From Flavobacterium gyeonganense (GTDB lineage: Bacteria; Bacteroidota; Bacteroidia; Flavobacteriales; Flavobacteriaceae), in assembly GCF_029625295.1 (NCBI RefSeq), contig NZ_CP121112.1, positions 4,712,001 to 4,776,000 on the forward strand: a stretch of 64,000 nt of DNA. Direction: 5' to 3'. A model generated the notes under the pieces. That model was not told the DNA's origin, searched no databases, and saw only the letters and a list, made by a program, of their open reading frames with translations. Numbering within the stretch: the first letter of the stretch is position 1; each line of letters opens with the position of its first letter. Positions 33,190 to 43,335 of the stretch are shown here, piece by piece. Position numbers and translations under genes: made by a program.

Positions 33190-34620
33190 ATGAAAGAGAC
33201 AGAATACGCCATTGTAGATATTGAAACCACAGGCGGGAATGCCAGCGGCAGCCGAATTACAGAAATTGCTATTATTATCCATAATGGCAAAAGTATTATT
33301 GATCGTTTTGAGACACTGGTCAATCCTCAAAAGGAAATCCCCGCTCCTATTTTTGCACTGACCGGAATCAATAACGAAATGGTACGGAGTGCGCCTATTT
33401 TTGATGATATTGCAGAGAAAGTCTTTGAGCTCCTTACAGACCGCATTTTTGTTGCACATAATGTAAACTTTGATTATACTTTCGTTCGTCATGAACTGGA
33501 AAAATCGGGATTTAAATGGAAAGAAAGAAAATTATGTACCGTTCGTGCAGCCAGAAAAATCCGCCCGGGATATAAATCGTACAGTCTTGGAAATCTTTCC
33601 AAATCATTGGATATTCCGTTACAAAACCAGCATCGCGCCGGCGGTGATGCAGATGCTACAGCTATACTATTCTCCCGGTTATTAGAATGGGATGCTGATG
33701 GTCATCTGCAAAAAATGATTAAAAATACGGCACTGGACCAGCGTTTACCTCCTAACCTGCCTCCTGAAGATTTTGACGCTTTACCAGAAAAACCAGGTGT
33801 TTACTATTTTTATAATCAGGTAAACAAGGTAATCTATGTTGGAAAAGCAATCAATTTAAAAAAGCGTGTTGCTTCACATTTTAGTGGTCATAAAATCACC
33901 CCCCAGCGACAGCATTTTCTTCGGGATATTCATGCCATATCTTTTGAAGTCTGTGCTACAGAACTTATGGCTTTACTGCTTGAATGTAATGAAATAAAAA
34001 AGCTCTGGCCGGTTTACAACAGGGCACTAAAGCGTTTCGAACCCAAATACGGATTGTATGAGTATGAAGCCCGAAGCGGGTATAAATACTTAGTTACCGG
34101 AAAACTCAGCAAGTTTCAAACCTGCATTGAACATTTCAATACCATTCATGAAGGCATAAATATGCTCATAAGCCTGAAACAGGAGTTTGAAATTGATAAT
34201 CGGTTTTGCAAGTACGGCATCACTACTGCTGGAGAAATTTTTCCGGACAATAGTACGCCTTTGCCCGAAGTGCGGACACATAATGAAAAAATAGAAAATG
34301 CGATTGATTATTTGCTAAGCAGCAGAACCAGCTTTGCTATTCTTGATAAAGGCCGTTCTGCAACCGAACGCAGTTGTATCTGGGTTGAAAACGGACATTT
34401 TTACGGCATGGGCTATGTTGCATCCGATATTGGATTTGCGGAGCCGTCTGACGTAAAGGATTATGTGACACCTTATATAAGCAATCAGTATATTATGCAT
34501 CTTATTAATAGTTACGCCCAGAAATATCCTGGAAAAGTTTTTAAGGGAAGACTTCCAAAAAAGAATCTTAAAAATATCTCCATATCATTAGATGAAGCTA
34601 ATTTTATTCATGGCTTATAG
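33190..34620 (+). CDS. DnaQ-like exonuclease fused to a GIY-YIG endonuclease domain
   Basis: 476 residues. Residues 1-165 form a DEDD 3'-5' exonuclease: YAIVDIETTGG, HNVNFDYTFVRHEL and HRAGGDADATA supply the metal ligands. Residues about 190-275 form a UvrC-like GIY-YIG domain (PGVYYFYNQVNKVIYVGKAINLKKRVASHF). The remainder is a C-terminal region of unclear fold. This is the architecture of the DNA polymerase III epsilon/Cho-like nuclease proteins of Bacteroidota and Actinobacteria, implied in excision repair as an alternative to UvrC. No UvrA or UvrB gene is nearby. The start is preceded by a TAATTTTG box at 33143-33150. Confidence 0.92.
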   Translation: MKETEYAIVDIETTGGNASGSRITEIAIIIHNGKSIIDRFETLVNPQKEIPAPIFALTGINNEMVRSAPIFDDIAEKVFELLTDRIFVAHNVNFDYTFVRHELEKSGFKWKERKLCTVRAARKIRPGYKSYSLGNLSKSLDIPLQNQHRAGGDADATAILFSRLLEWDADGHLQKMIKNTALDQRLPPNLPPEDFDALPEKPGVYYFYNQVNKVIYVGKAINLKKRVASHFSGHKITPQRQHFLRDIHAISFEVCATELMALLLECNEIKKLWPVYNRALKRFEPKYGLYEYEARSGYKYLVTGKLSKFQTCIEHFNTIHEGINMLISLKQEFEIDNRFCKYGITTAGEIFPDNSTPLPEVRTHNEKIENAIDYLLSSRTSFAILDKGRSATERSCIWVENGHFYGMGYVASDIGFAEPSDVKDYVTPYISNQYIMHLINSYAQKYPGKVFKGRLPKKNLKNISISLDEANFIHGL

Positions 34621-34735
34621 AATAATCAAGTTATTGTATTGTAAATATGTGAATTACATAACACTTCATGATTTTTATATAAGTTAAAAAAGCGAGTGCT
34701 GCTTTATTTTTGTAGTTATCTAAAACACACAAATC

Positions 34736-34969
34736 ATGGAAAACTCAAACACATACAACAGCACAGCCTACAGTACAGAATCTCTACACAGCCAGATTTG
34801 TTTAGCCGATAATATTGATTTTATTTATCGAAAAGCCTACAGAGGAGACTGGGGACATTGGGATGACTTACCAGATACTACCACTACAACCCTTGATTGC
34901 CCTGGAAAAAACAGCGAAATAAATTCAATTGGACTAAGAAGGGTTCCAAATGAAAATAGCTACTTATAA
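34736..34969 (+). CDS. small protein, MENSN family (copy 2)
   Basis: 77 residues. The N-terminus MENSNTYNSTAY and the central A.RGDWGHWDD match the small acidic protein at 28053 in order and spacing, while the tails differ; this one lacks the acidic Gly/Ser tail. Its last 20 bases overlap the start of the exonuclease III gene, so it may form an operon with it. A TATTTTTG box at 34705-34712 is a possible promoter -7 element. Unknown function; association with a DNA repair gene is the only clue. Confidence 0.65.
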   Translation: MENSNTYNSTAYSTESLHSQICLADNIDFIYRKAYRGDWGHWDDLPDTTTTTLDCPGKNSEINSIGLRRVPNENSYL

Positions 34970-35729
34970 TGTAAATGGTGTTAACGGCCGTTTACATGTC
35001 CTCATTCGCTGGCTTGAAGAAGCTCAACCCGATATTGTTTGCCTTCAGGAGTTAAAAGCACCTCAGGATAAATTTCCGATCAAAGCAATACAGGATGCGG
35101 GTTATAATGCGATATGGCATGGACAAAAGCAATGGAACGGAGTTGCTATTCTGGCTCGCAATCTTGAAATTGAAGAAATTACCCGGACACTTCCCGGAGA
35201 TGAAGAAGATGTTCAAAGTCGTTACATCGAAGCACTTATTGGCGGTGTCGTTATTGCGTGCCTCTATCTTCCTAATGGCAATCCGGCACCGGGACCTAAA
35301 TTCGAATACAAGTTAAAATGGTTCCAAAGGCTTTCTCATCGTGCTGAAATCTTGCTTGACCTTAAAACTCCTGTAATTCTGATAGGTGATTTCAATGTTA
35401 TGCCTACTGAATTAGATGTTTATAAACCCGAAAAATGGGTAAAAGATGCCCTCTTCAGACCCGAAGTCAGGAAAGCTTTTGCCAATATTCTGACCCAGGG
35501 ATGGACAGATGCTATCCGTACTTTATATCCGAATGAAAAAATTTATACTTTTTGGGATTATTTCAGAAAAGCTTACGAAAGAGATGCCGGTCTTCGAATT
35601 GATCACTTTTTATTAAGTCCGCAACTAGCTAAAAAATTAATTGCTGGTGGTGTTGACCATCATGTCAGGGGCTGGGAAAAAACCAGCGACCATGCACCGG
35701 TTTGGATTGAAATCAATGATATAAAGTAA
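34950..35729 (+). CDS. xth: Exodeoxyribonuclease III (AP endonuclease)
   Basis: 259 residues, the length of ExoIII. Catalytic and metal motifs are present: ATYNVNGVNGR, LQELKA (metal-binding Glu), PVILIGDFNVMPTELDVYKP (Asp and Asn), RIDHFLLSP and SDHAPVWIEI (Asp-His). It cleaves DNA at abasic sites and removes 3' blocks in base-excision repair. The start codon lies inside the end of the MENSN-family gene, in another frame, which suggests coupled translation. Other nucleases in the region (DnaQ/GIY-YIG) make a small repair neighbourhood. Confidence 0.95.
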   Translation: MKIATYNVNGVNGRLHVLIRWLEEAQPDIVCLQELKAPQDKFPIKAIQDAGYNAIWHGQKQWNGVAILARNLEIEEITRTLPGDEEDVQSRYIEALIGGVVIACLYLPNGNPAPGPKFEYKLKWFQRLSHRAEILLDLKTPVILIGDFNVMPTELDVYKPEKWVKDALFRPEVRKAFANILTQGWTDAIRTLYPNEKIYTFWDYFRKAYERDAGLRIDHFLLSPQLAKKLIAGGVDHHVRGWEKTSDHAPVWIEINDIK

Positions 35730-35756
35730 AAACCTAGCCATTTAAAAATCAGAAAA

Positions 35757-35794
35757 TAGAAAAACCTGCAATAATCAATCAATACTGCAGGCTT
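35757..35794 (-). terminator. Terminator for the reverse-strand lipoprotein gene
   Basis: Stem AACCTGCA / TGCAGGctt around a TAATCAATCAATAC loop; the adjoining A-rich stretch at 35752-35762 gives a T-rich tail on the reverse strand. It may also help end the convergent exonuclease III transcript. Confidence 0.65.
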
Positions 35795-35855
35795 CTGAAT
35801 CATAATAGATAGAATCCCCACCTATTCTTTTTAATCTCATTTTAATCTCATTGCA

Positions 35856-36062
35856 CTACTGTTTTGGAACAGCTGTCGTGTCTGTAATTACCGTAGTTGT
35901 ATCCTGAGGAACATTTGTAGTATCTATAGCTGTAGAATCAACAGTTATTGCGGTTGAATCGTAAGTTGCATCTGCAGGAACAGTATCTGCTTTTTTACAG
36001 GAAAAAGACAGTCCGGCTACAAGAACTAACAAGGCAATTTTGGTTTTGATACGTGTTTTCAT
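35856..36062 (-). CDS. small lipoprotein with Thr/Asp-rich tail
   Basis: Starting from the ATG at 36062 (MKTRIKTKIALLVLVAGLSFSC), the product is 68 residues with a clear lipobox LSFSC; an upstream in-frame ATG would add 12 residues before the signal. After the Cys come only Asp/Thr/Val-rich repeats of the type DSTAI/DTTNV/DTTTV, a low-complexity extension. It is anchored in the envelope; no function known. It is monocistronic with its own terminator. Confidence 0.7.
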   Translation of the reverse strand: MKTRIKTKIALLVLVAGLSFSCKKADTVPADATYDSTAITVDSTAIDTTNVPQDTTTVITDTTAVPKQ

Positions 36063-36313
36063 AATAACATCTTTTTTATTAATATTGAATAATTTCAAAT
36101 TTAGGTGTTGAATACATTAAATTCTTACATAATTATCATTAATTTTTATAGAATATTAGTATTAAAACATTAAATATTAATATGTTATAAATTACATCTT
36201 TGAAATTATCCCCGAGCCTGTTTTTGTTATTCCAATATAGTATTACTAGTAAAATCTATAGTCTGAACATTGCTCAGTTATAAATATTCAAATTATAATT
36301 CTAAAACATCAAA

Positions 36314-37354
36314 TTACAAAACAACAGCAATATTCTTTCTCTTAGAACTGCTCCTGATAATAAGGTCTGATTCAATTATTTTGGTTATCACTTCGTTACT
36401 TTCCTTATTCTTCAAAATATGATCAAAGTAAACCATGGCTGCCTGATAACCCAGTCTTTCACTATTTTGATCTACGGAAGATATAGAAGGTGTAATGATT
36501 TCTGTAAAAGGTTCATTAGCATATCCAAAAATGCCAATATCCTCAGGTATTTTAAGTCCGGATTGTGTAATGGCCAGCATAATTCCCAAAGCCTGAATAT
36601 CTGATATAGCCAGGAATGCGTCAGGAGGTTCTGGTAATGCAAGAAGCTTAAGGGCAGTCTGAAAAGCATTTTCTTTACTGATATTATCATCTACAATAAA
36701 ATGATCCGGAACGTACATTCCGGCTTCATTAATCGCTCTAATGAAACCTTCTTTCCGGTTCATATATAAATCCATATGCAGCGGGCCACCAATAAATGCA
36801 AGCCGCTGGTAACCTTCTTCAATCATGCTTTTTGCAGCTTTATAAGTTGCATCCTTATTGTCATTTATAACTCTGTGACCCGGAAAATTTTCATCACAGC
36901 GGTCAAATTGAATAACATTGATTTTATGTTCTAAAACCTGCTCGAGAATTTTAGCTGACTGTGTTTCTTTAGAAAGAGAGATCAAAATGCAGTCGACATT
37001 CTGGTGGATAAGAGTTTCGATAGCTGTTTTTTCAACATCTGATTTTTCATGAGACTGGCAAATAATCAGATTATGTTTGTTTTCAGTACATGCTTTCTCA
37101 ATTCCGGAAATAGCATCAGAAAAGAAATTCTGATTGATCTGAGGTACAATTACACCAAGGGTCATGGATGAACCACGTCTTAAGTTTGCTGCCTGTGTAT
37201 TGTGTTTGAAATTAATTTCGGCGGCTTTTTTTAAAACAACCTGTCTCACTTCTTCCTTTACACCGGGCTTGCCATTCAGGGCTTTGGAAACATAAGACAC
37301 CGAAAGTCCAAGTTCTTTTGCTAAGTCATATATGGTGATTCTTTTTGTGCTCAT
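36314..37354 (-). CDS. LacI family transcriptional regulator
   Basis: 346 residues. The N-terminal helix-turn-helix is typical: TIYDLAKELGLSVSYVSKALNGKPGVKEE, followed by the hinge helix AANLRRGSSMTLGVIVPQI and the periplasmic-binding-like effector domain (IGIFGYANEPFTEIITPSISSVDQ). It binds DNA as a dimer and releases or binds on sugar-ligand contact. It lies at the downstream end of the reverse-strand carbohydrate genes (DUF4861, GH43, GH39), so it probably controls them, or itself, in response to an arabinose-, galacturonate- or xylose-derived ligand. Confidence 0.93.
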   Translation of the reverse strand: MSTKRITIYDLAKELGLSVSYVSKALNGKPGVKEEVRQVVLKKAAEINFKHNTQAANLRRGSSMTLGVIVPQINQNFFSDAISGIEKACTENKHNLIICQSHEKSDVEKTAIETLIHQNVDCILISLSKETQSAKILEQVLEHKINVIQFDRCDENFPGHRVINDNKDATYKAAKSMIEEGYQRLAFIGGPLHMDLYMNRKEGFIRAINEAGMYVPDHFIVDDNISKENAFQTALKLLALPEPPDAFLAISDIQALGIMLAITQSGLKIPEDIGIFGYANEPFTEIITPSISSVDQNSERLGYQAAMVYFDHILKNKESNEVITKIIESDLIIRSSSKRKNIAVVL

Positions 37355-37436
37355 GCTGTAAATATATTTTTTGCAACCATTGTGGGTAAAAATTTATTAA
37401 AGTCGTTAGTTCGGGTGTTTTATGCGGTAAATAGTA

Positions 37437-38567
37437 CTATTTTACACTTACAACCAGAGGGTTATTTATTTCATGATAAAAATTTTCCAGATAGTCAAAC
37501 CATTTCTTTGCATCCGTAAATTTTCCTGCTTTATCCCATGCCGCACCTGAATAGTAAATGACGGGTTCATTATTTTGAACTGTAGTTTTTGCTAAGAGCT
37601 GTATTTTGTCTGCCCACATATTACTGACAGGTGTCGTCAATATGACTCCTGTAGCTGTTGTGCCATTTTTATCAGAAGCTGGCTCCCAATATGCCATAAT
37701 TCCCTGCTGTTCATTTAGTAAAATCTTTCCGGGATTAGCTCTTTTGCTGATTCCTGCGACTATCGGCAATGTTTGTGTTTCATCAAAAGTGTAGTTATTC
37801 TCTATGCGGCTGAGCTGTGAACCGGCATCCAGTGATATGGTTTTTATTACACCAATTTTTATTCCGCCAGCATTCCAGGAGTCATAAATCAATTGAAAAG
37901 TGGATCGTAACGGACCATTGTCGAGCATTTTCCAACGATGATAATTAGCTGAATAGCGAATGCTATCTTTTACATAAGGCGCCATATTTCCTGCACCTAA
38001 TGTATGCCCAACCTGATAATAATCCAACCCATCGCCGTGATCGGTATGGTAATCTGCCAGTTTATAACGTTCATTAATGATCATTTTATTAGTACGTTTT
38101 ACCCATACATCAAAACCATAAGCATCTTCATTTGACCCTTCGATTGCTTTGCCGTACGTACGAAAAGCAATCTTATCATTTTCCCATGCAAAATCATCTT
38201 TGCGTTCCGGAACATATCTGGCATAGGTTTTAACCGTAAATATTTCAGGCTTTCCTTTCTGAATAGAAAAAGTTAGTTTTGATTTTGCTTTTATATCTAC
38301 CTGAATCAGCAAATTCTGAATAGCAGAAGACATTCGGTGTTCTAACTGAAAAATCACCTGTTTCTTCGTTTTTGTATTAATTACAACAAAATTTGAAGTA
38401 TCGATTTCAGGATAACGTTCTAAAATGTTTTTCCAGCTTATGGCCACAACAGCCTCTTTGCGATCTAAGGCCGAATTGTTTTCGATATTAATAGTTGCCT
38501 TATTTTGTGCCCAAAAACACATCGGAATACTAAAAACGAAATAAAAAAAGAGTTTAATTGACTTCAT
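37437..38567 (-). CDS. DUF4861 domain protein, secreted
   Basis: 376 residues from ATG at 38567, with another ATG two codons upstream. An N-terminal signal peptide (IKLFFYFVFSIPMCFWAQ) precedes a beta-rich domain with DFAWENDKIAFRTYGKA and the conserved HGDGLDYYQVGHTLGAGNMAPYV block that I recognise from DUF4861. That family occurs in pectin and rhamnogalacturonan utilisation loci and may bind or process uronate-containing oligosaccharides. Its activity is uncertain. It follows the GH43 gene by 40 bases in the same direction, so they are probably co-transcribed. Confidence 0.85.
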   Translation of the reverse strand: MKSIKLFFYFVFSIPMCFWAQNKATINIENNSALDRKEAVVAISWKNILERYPEIDTSNFVVINTKTKKQVIFQLEHRMSSAIQNLLIQVDIKAKSKLTFSIQKGKPEIFTVKTYARYVPERKDDFAWENDKIAFRTYGKAIEGSNEDAYGFDVWVKRTNKMIINERYKLADYHTDHGDGLDYYQVGHTLGAGNMAPYVKDSIRYSANYHRWKMLDNGPLRSTFQLIYDSWNAGGIKIGVIKTISLDAGSQLSRIENNYTFDETQTLPIVAGISKRANPGKILLNEQQGIMAYWEPASDKNGTTATGVILTTPVSNMWADKIQLLAKTTVQNNEPVIYYSGAAWDKAGKFTDAKKWFDYLENFYHEINNPLVVSVK

Positions 38568-38607
38568 GAACATTCATTTTAATTATCGTGACACACCATT
38601 ACAGATC

Positions 38608-39611
38608 TTAATCATTTTTGTTTTGCATAAAATCAGGAAAACCGCTTTTTGTCCATTCTACAACTCTTGCACGTGTCGCACGATTTTTATCAGATAATTC
38701 ATGACCCTGAATTTCTTTGTAATCCCTTGCATGATAAATCATTATAGTTGATTTTCCGTCTTCACTTGTAGTAAATGAATTATGTCCGGGCCCAAATCTT
38801 TTTAGTTCTTCATTTGTGTAGAATACGGGTGCCGGAGCTTTATGCCAATTCGCAGTATTCAGTAAATCAGTATTTTCATCAATCCATAACAAACCCATGC
38901 AATAGTTATGGTTTGTGGCACTGGCTGAATAGGTTACAAATATTTTTCCGTTCTTTTTAATTACGGCCGGGCCTTCGTTTACATTGTATTTTTCTCTTTC
39001 CCAGCTGAATTCAGGTTCTGTTAAAATAATTTCAGGTCCTGTAAGAGTGGTCGCGTTTTTCATTTCAGACAGAACCAAAGCAGTTCCATGGTTCCCCCCC
39101 TTACATTTTGTGCCCATATAAGATATCTTTTGCCTTTATGCTCAAAAGTAGTTGCATCCAAAGAGAACGATTCTTTTTGTGTTTTCAACTGACCTTCTTC
39201 TGTCCATTTACCTTCCATCGGATTTGAAGAAGGATTTGACAAGACCCACATCCTTATATTCCAGATATTTTCAGACTCGCCTGCAGCAAAATAAATATAC
39301 CATTTGCCGCTTATTCTATGCAGTTCAGGCGCCCAGATATGGCTGCCCATTACTCCATTTTCATGCTTGTGCCAGATTTCTTTTTCTTTCGCTTCTTTTA
39401 ATCCGTTAATACTATTGGCTTTTCGTAATACAATACCATCATATTCAGGCACTGTTGCAATTAAATAATATTCCCCCTTATCTGTTTTATATACCCATGG
39501 ATCAGCTCGCTGCTCTGCAATTGGATTATTGAATGTAATGGATTGTGAATTGCCCTGATATGGATTGATTCCGGCGATTATTGCCAAAATTAAAATTCGA
39601 ACTAATTTCAT
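38608..39611 (-). CDS. GH43-family glycoside hydrolase (apparent frameshift)
   Basis: Two overlapping frames form one protein of 334 residues if one G is added to the seven-C run (plus strand) at 39094-39100, giving WAQNVRGGNHGTALVLSEM. A signal peptide (LVRILILAIIAGINPYQG) precedes the five-bladed propeller: QRADPWVYK holds the base Asp, WAPELHRISGKWYIYFAA a typical blade, and NVNEGPAVIK the Glu acid. GH43 enzymes cleave arabinofuranose or xylose linkages; the neighbouring GH51 and GH39 genes fit arabinan or arabinoxylan. Without the base, the acid Glu is lost from the enzyme. Confidence 0.85.
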
Positions 39612-39685
39612 GTTTATTTATTTGTAAGTTGTAAAAGGTTATTTGTAAAATGCTGTTATTATTTATTTAAAGGATATCATCTAAT

Positions 39686-39734
39686 TTAATGTGTGGGTGT
39701 AGTTATTAAAAACTAATTACACCCAACGGGTTAA
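39686..39734. repeat. MITE-like solo inverted repeat
   Basis: TTAATGTGTGGGTGTAGTTATT and AAAACTAATTACACCCAACGGGTTAA form an imperfect palindrome (perfect core TGGGTGTA / TACACCCA). The right arm closely matches the outer end of the element at 59464-59665 (AACTAATTACtCCCAAatGGTTAA), so this looks like an internally deleted copy made of the two ends only. Confidence 0.65.
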
Positions 39735-39780
39735 TTTATTTCTTAAGCAAATGTTATTAGACAAATAGGTCTTTTTTATA

Positions 39781-41463
39781 TTACCAATCCAGCTTTATCA
39801 AGGCTACTGCCTGACGTTCCATTTTTAACTGCACTATTGTTTTATTATCTATTATTTTTTTCTTTTGTGTGGAGATAGATTTTAGTTTGCCGGATTTTTC
39901 TAATATTAGAATCTGTTGTGGTGTCGGATTTTGTGGAGATCCCATTTTTTTCCATTCTTCATACGAATTGCTGTTTTCTTTGTCAATCATGTATATAGTG
40001 AGATTAACTTTTTTTACAGGAATATTTTCAATAGCAACATTTACATTTTCTGATAATCCGGTTTTGTCAACATCATGATAATTCCACACCATAATTGCCG
40101 CTGATTTTTTGTCTTTGCTGGCTAAAGCACCTATATCTGACTGATCACCACGTACACTTGATTTTAAGATCTCTTCTATCGGATACATACGATTACTTGT
40201 AACATTTAAACGTTTACCTGACATCATTCCAAACATCCTGAAAACGTTCAGTACAGGTTTATCCACTCCATTAGTAGCAAGATCCCGGAAACCATAAAAC
40301 CAGGGCTGATCTTCAAACTCAAAAGACCAGGAAACAGCTCCTATAAAGTTAACTTTTGTCTGATCTGCCAGGATATATTTTCGCGCAAAAGAAGCAGCAG
40401 TATAACTCGAATACATAGTTCCGTTTCGATACGCATTTTCGGGGTTAGTTGCCATTCCGCAGGCAGCGCAGCCTTCCGGATCAGATTCTCCGATAATAAT
40501 CGGAAGATCTTTTGTTTCCTGATATGACATGGTCAGTCTGAATCCTGTCTGGATATCATTTAATTGTGGTGCCATATCCATTCGCACCGCTCCATCCACC
40601 ATTTTAGGCCAGCCTTTTGCATGGAATAGAATAGCATCCATAGGAGATCCTATTTTACCGGTAGCATAATTAACACCGCTGATACAATGTTTTATAAAAT
40701 CATTTGTCCATTCCTGAGCTTCCTTACCCCTTGTTCCTGCAATATTTATACCTCCGATTTTTGCAGTAGGCAAGGCTTTTTTTAGTCCGTCAGCAGCATA
40801 ATCATACATTTTGAAAAATTCTTCACGAGTACCTTTCCAGTAATGTCCATTGGGTTCATTCCACACTTCCCAATACCAGCTTTCGACTTCTTTTTGTCCG
40901 TATCTTTCAACGGAATGCCTGACCCACTCATAAACAAGTTTTCTCCATTTATCATAATCTTTTGGTGGATAAGCCCATCCTGTAATAATATCTGTGTACG
41001 GGTCTCCGGGTTTCCAGTAATGTCTGTATGGAGCAGGGTGCGTAGACAACGCTTCGGGCATAAAACCTATTTGCGCCAAAGGTTTCATGCCACGCGAGAT
41101 ATAAGTATCAAAAATACTGTCGATGATTTTCCAGTTGTATATCGGATTTCCGTTACTGTCTTCTGTGTAAGCATTGGTTGAACCCCATTTAAGAGCTGCT
41201 TTTCCATCACCAGATACAAGCAGACTGTGGGTACGTACGTAAACTGGAACAGGGCTTAAAGCCGCTAATTCAGTAAGCAGTTTTTTTCCGTCTTTCATGT
41301 AAGTGTAATTGGGTTCATCATATCCAAACCATGCCCATACAGGCGTCATGGGCGCAATTTCCTGTTTAAGGTCAACTCTGATTTCAGGACTTTGTGCATA
41401 GACTGAAATTGCAGAGGATTGGAAAAAAACTACAGTCAGGCAACACTTTAATAATTTTCGCAT
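39781..41463 (-). CDS. GH39-like glycoside hydrolase (beta-xylosidase/arabinosidase type), secreted
   Basis: 560 residues with a signal peptide (CCLTVVFFQSSAISVYAQ). The TIM-barrel contains WEVWNEPNGHYW, where the Glu of NEP is the acid/base, and IIIGESDPEGCAACG, where Glu is the nucleophile candidate; this matches GH39 of clan A. Family members release xylose or other sugars from side chains. The C-terminal 120 residues form a beta-sandwich. It precedes the GH43 gene by 170 bases containing a small repeat. No lipobox is visible, so it is probably periplasmic. Confidence 0.85.
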   Translation of the reverse strand: MRKLLKCCLTVVFFQSSAISVYAQSPEIRVDLKQEIAPMTPVWAWFGYDEPNYTYMKDGKKLLTELAALSPVPVYVRTHSLLVSGDGKAALKWGSTNAYTEDSNGNPIYNWKIIDSIFDTYISRGMKPLAQIGFMPEALSTHPAPYRHYWKPGDPYTDIITGWAYPPKDYDKWRKLVYEWVRHSVERYGQKEVESWYWEVWNEPNGHYWKGTREEFFKMYDYAADGLKKALPTAKIGGINIAGTRGKEAQEWTNDFIKHCISGVNYATGKIGSPMDAILFHAKGWPKMVDGAVRMDMAPQLNDIQTGFRLTMSYQETKDLPIIIGESDPEGCAACGMATNPENAYRNGTMYSSYTAASFARKYILADQTKVNFIGAVSWSFEFEDQPWFYGFRDLATNGVDKPVLNVFRMFGMMSGKRLNVTSNRMYPIEEILKSSVRGDQSDIGALASKDKKSAAIMVWNYHDVDKTGLSENVNVAIENIPVKKVNLTIYMIDKENSNSYEEWKKMGSPQNPTPQQILILEKSGKLKSISTQKKKIIDNKTIVQLKMERQAVALIKLDW

Positions 41464-41968
41464 AAGATGGTTTATATGTGGTTAGTTGTAAAGTTGTATT
41501 GTGAGTTAGTTTCATCAATTTGTTTCTAGTCCGAATTTGTGTTACTAAAAACTCAAAACAAAAACTTCACTGATAATTATACATTTATAATAATTGTATA
41601 ATCAACACTTACAAAAAAAGGCATTTTTTTTATAACTGCACTTAATATTTAAAAATAATTTAAGTAAATAATTCCCAAAAGCATAAATATTCTAATAGAA
41701 GTCATTTAAAATTTATTTTAATAACCTATATTTTAATATTTCAATAAAAAAGACATTAATAAAAATAGTTTCTGGAGGTTAGCCGGACTAATGATGTTGC
41801 CCAAAAGGAAAATCTTTAAAAAGTGCGGAATTTTCACCATGGATAAACAGTTTGTGATTTTTCGTCGGATAATCTTCTAAATAGTTTGGTAATCAGGGTT
41901 TTTTATGAAATGTTAAAGCTTAATTTGTATCTTTGCCTACCCTATTTCTTAAAAAGCCAGAGTCAGTA
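41464..41968. other. 505-bp AT-rich intergenic region between divergent genes
   Basis: A promoter-like TATCTTTG box at 41928-41935 precedes the histidine kinase gene. A short reverse-strand open stretch (about 41790-41880, reading EDYPTKNHKLFIHGENSAL) may be the end of a decayed gene, but I cannot name it. Otherwise I see nothing in it. Confidence 0.35.
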
Positions 41969-43335
41969 ATGCCCGAAGTTATTCTTATAGATCCAAAAAC
42001 CATTTTTTTACTTTATTTTTGGGGCAATTTTTTTACCTGTATTCTTATTTTCAGTTATTCATTTTCCTATGCTACCATTGATAACCGAAAAACTTTAAAA
42101 TGGTTTGGTCTGGGTAAATTATTGCTGACTATCGCATGGGTATTAATTATTCTGAGAAACATTATCAATGATTTTCTCTCCATTAACGTTGCTAACTCCA
42201 TGATTTTTTTGCCTGCTTTTACGAAACGATAGCTATGTTATCACTTCTTAAGGAACCTGCAAAAAGACGCTACAGAGTGCAAATAGGAATTACTATTGCT
42301 GCTATATTTGTTTTTAATCTAGGAACTTTATTAGGAAGTACAATAAATACACGTGTTATCATTGGTGCTATTGGAATATTTGCTATTTATTTGCCTCCAA
42401 CAATCCATTATTTTAATGAAAAAGGACAAAATTTTTTCAGGAGTTTTTATCTGTTTTGCTATATAGGATTTGAAATTCTCATTGTAGTACGTGCGGTTTA
42501 CAGGTACATATACCCACAAAATCATTTTTTTTGTAACAATGCCCTCGATAGTTTTTATAGTATTGGCCTGTTTCTATTAGCCTTAGTTGGGATAGTGGGA
42601 TTTTTACTTCTGGTAAAAGAAAAACAAGACACTAAAATTCAGAAACTGCTGGATGATAAAAACCAATTTTTTTCAATCATTTCACATGATTTAAGAGGAC
42701 CTTTAAGTTCAGCTGTCTCCCTTTCGGAGTTCCTGGCTGAAGATATAGAAGATCACACCAGGGAGGAAATAAGGGAAATTTCGGAAATGCTGTATCAATC
42801 CAATAAAAACAGCTATAAGCTCCTTGAAAATCTGCTGGAGTGGTCCCGAGTGCAAACCGGAATGATTACATTCACCCCAAAAAAAATAATACTAAATGAG
42901 TTGATTGAAGATAACATTGAACTGAACAAAAATGCGGCAGTACATAAAAACATAAGTCTATTGTTTGAATCAAATGAAGTAATTGAAATACAGGCTGATG
43001 ATAATATGATTGATACTGTTTTACGTAATTTACTCAGCAATGCCATAAAATTTACAGAAAAAAACGGCAAAGTTGAGATAAGAATATTAAAAACAGAGGA
43101 AAATGTAGAAGTATCTATCACCGATGACGGAATCGGGATTCCAGTTGATATAAAAGAAAAGTTATTTAAAATTAACAGAAAAGTAATTCAACGGGGAACA
43201 GAAAATGAAGCAGGAAGCGGATTAGGTTTATTGCTCTGCAGCGAATTTATAAATATGCATAAAGGAAAAATCTGGGTGGAAAGTCATAAGGGAAAAGGCA
43301 GTTCTTTTAAATTTACCCTTCCTGTAAAACAGTAG
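41969..43335 (+). CDS. Membrane histidine kinase (apparent frameshift)
   Basis: Two adjoining frames join into one 455-residue protein if one T is added to the seven-T run at 42204-42210, giving SMIFFACFYETIAMLSLLK. The N-terminal 215 residues hold six or seven membrane segments, then the HisKA helix with His240 in IISHDLRGPLSSAV and an HATPase domain (NLLSNAIKFT, DDGIGIP, GSGLGLLLCSEFI). There is no response regulator gene beside it, so it is an orphan kinase. The hydrophobic N-terminal half resembles 7TM sensor kinases that detect membrane or ligand signals. Start chosen at ATG 41969; the region upstream in frame lacks an ATG. Confidence 0.83.

Noticed and set aside
37399..37430. Half copy of the CAGTTCGAGTG repeat before the LacI gene
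   Set aside because: GTTAGTTCGGGTG resembles the inner repeat end, but only about 11 bases match with mismatches; below what I would call a copy.
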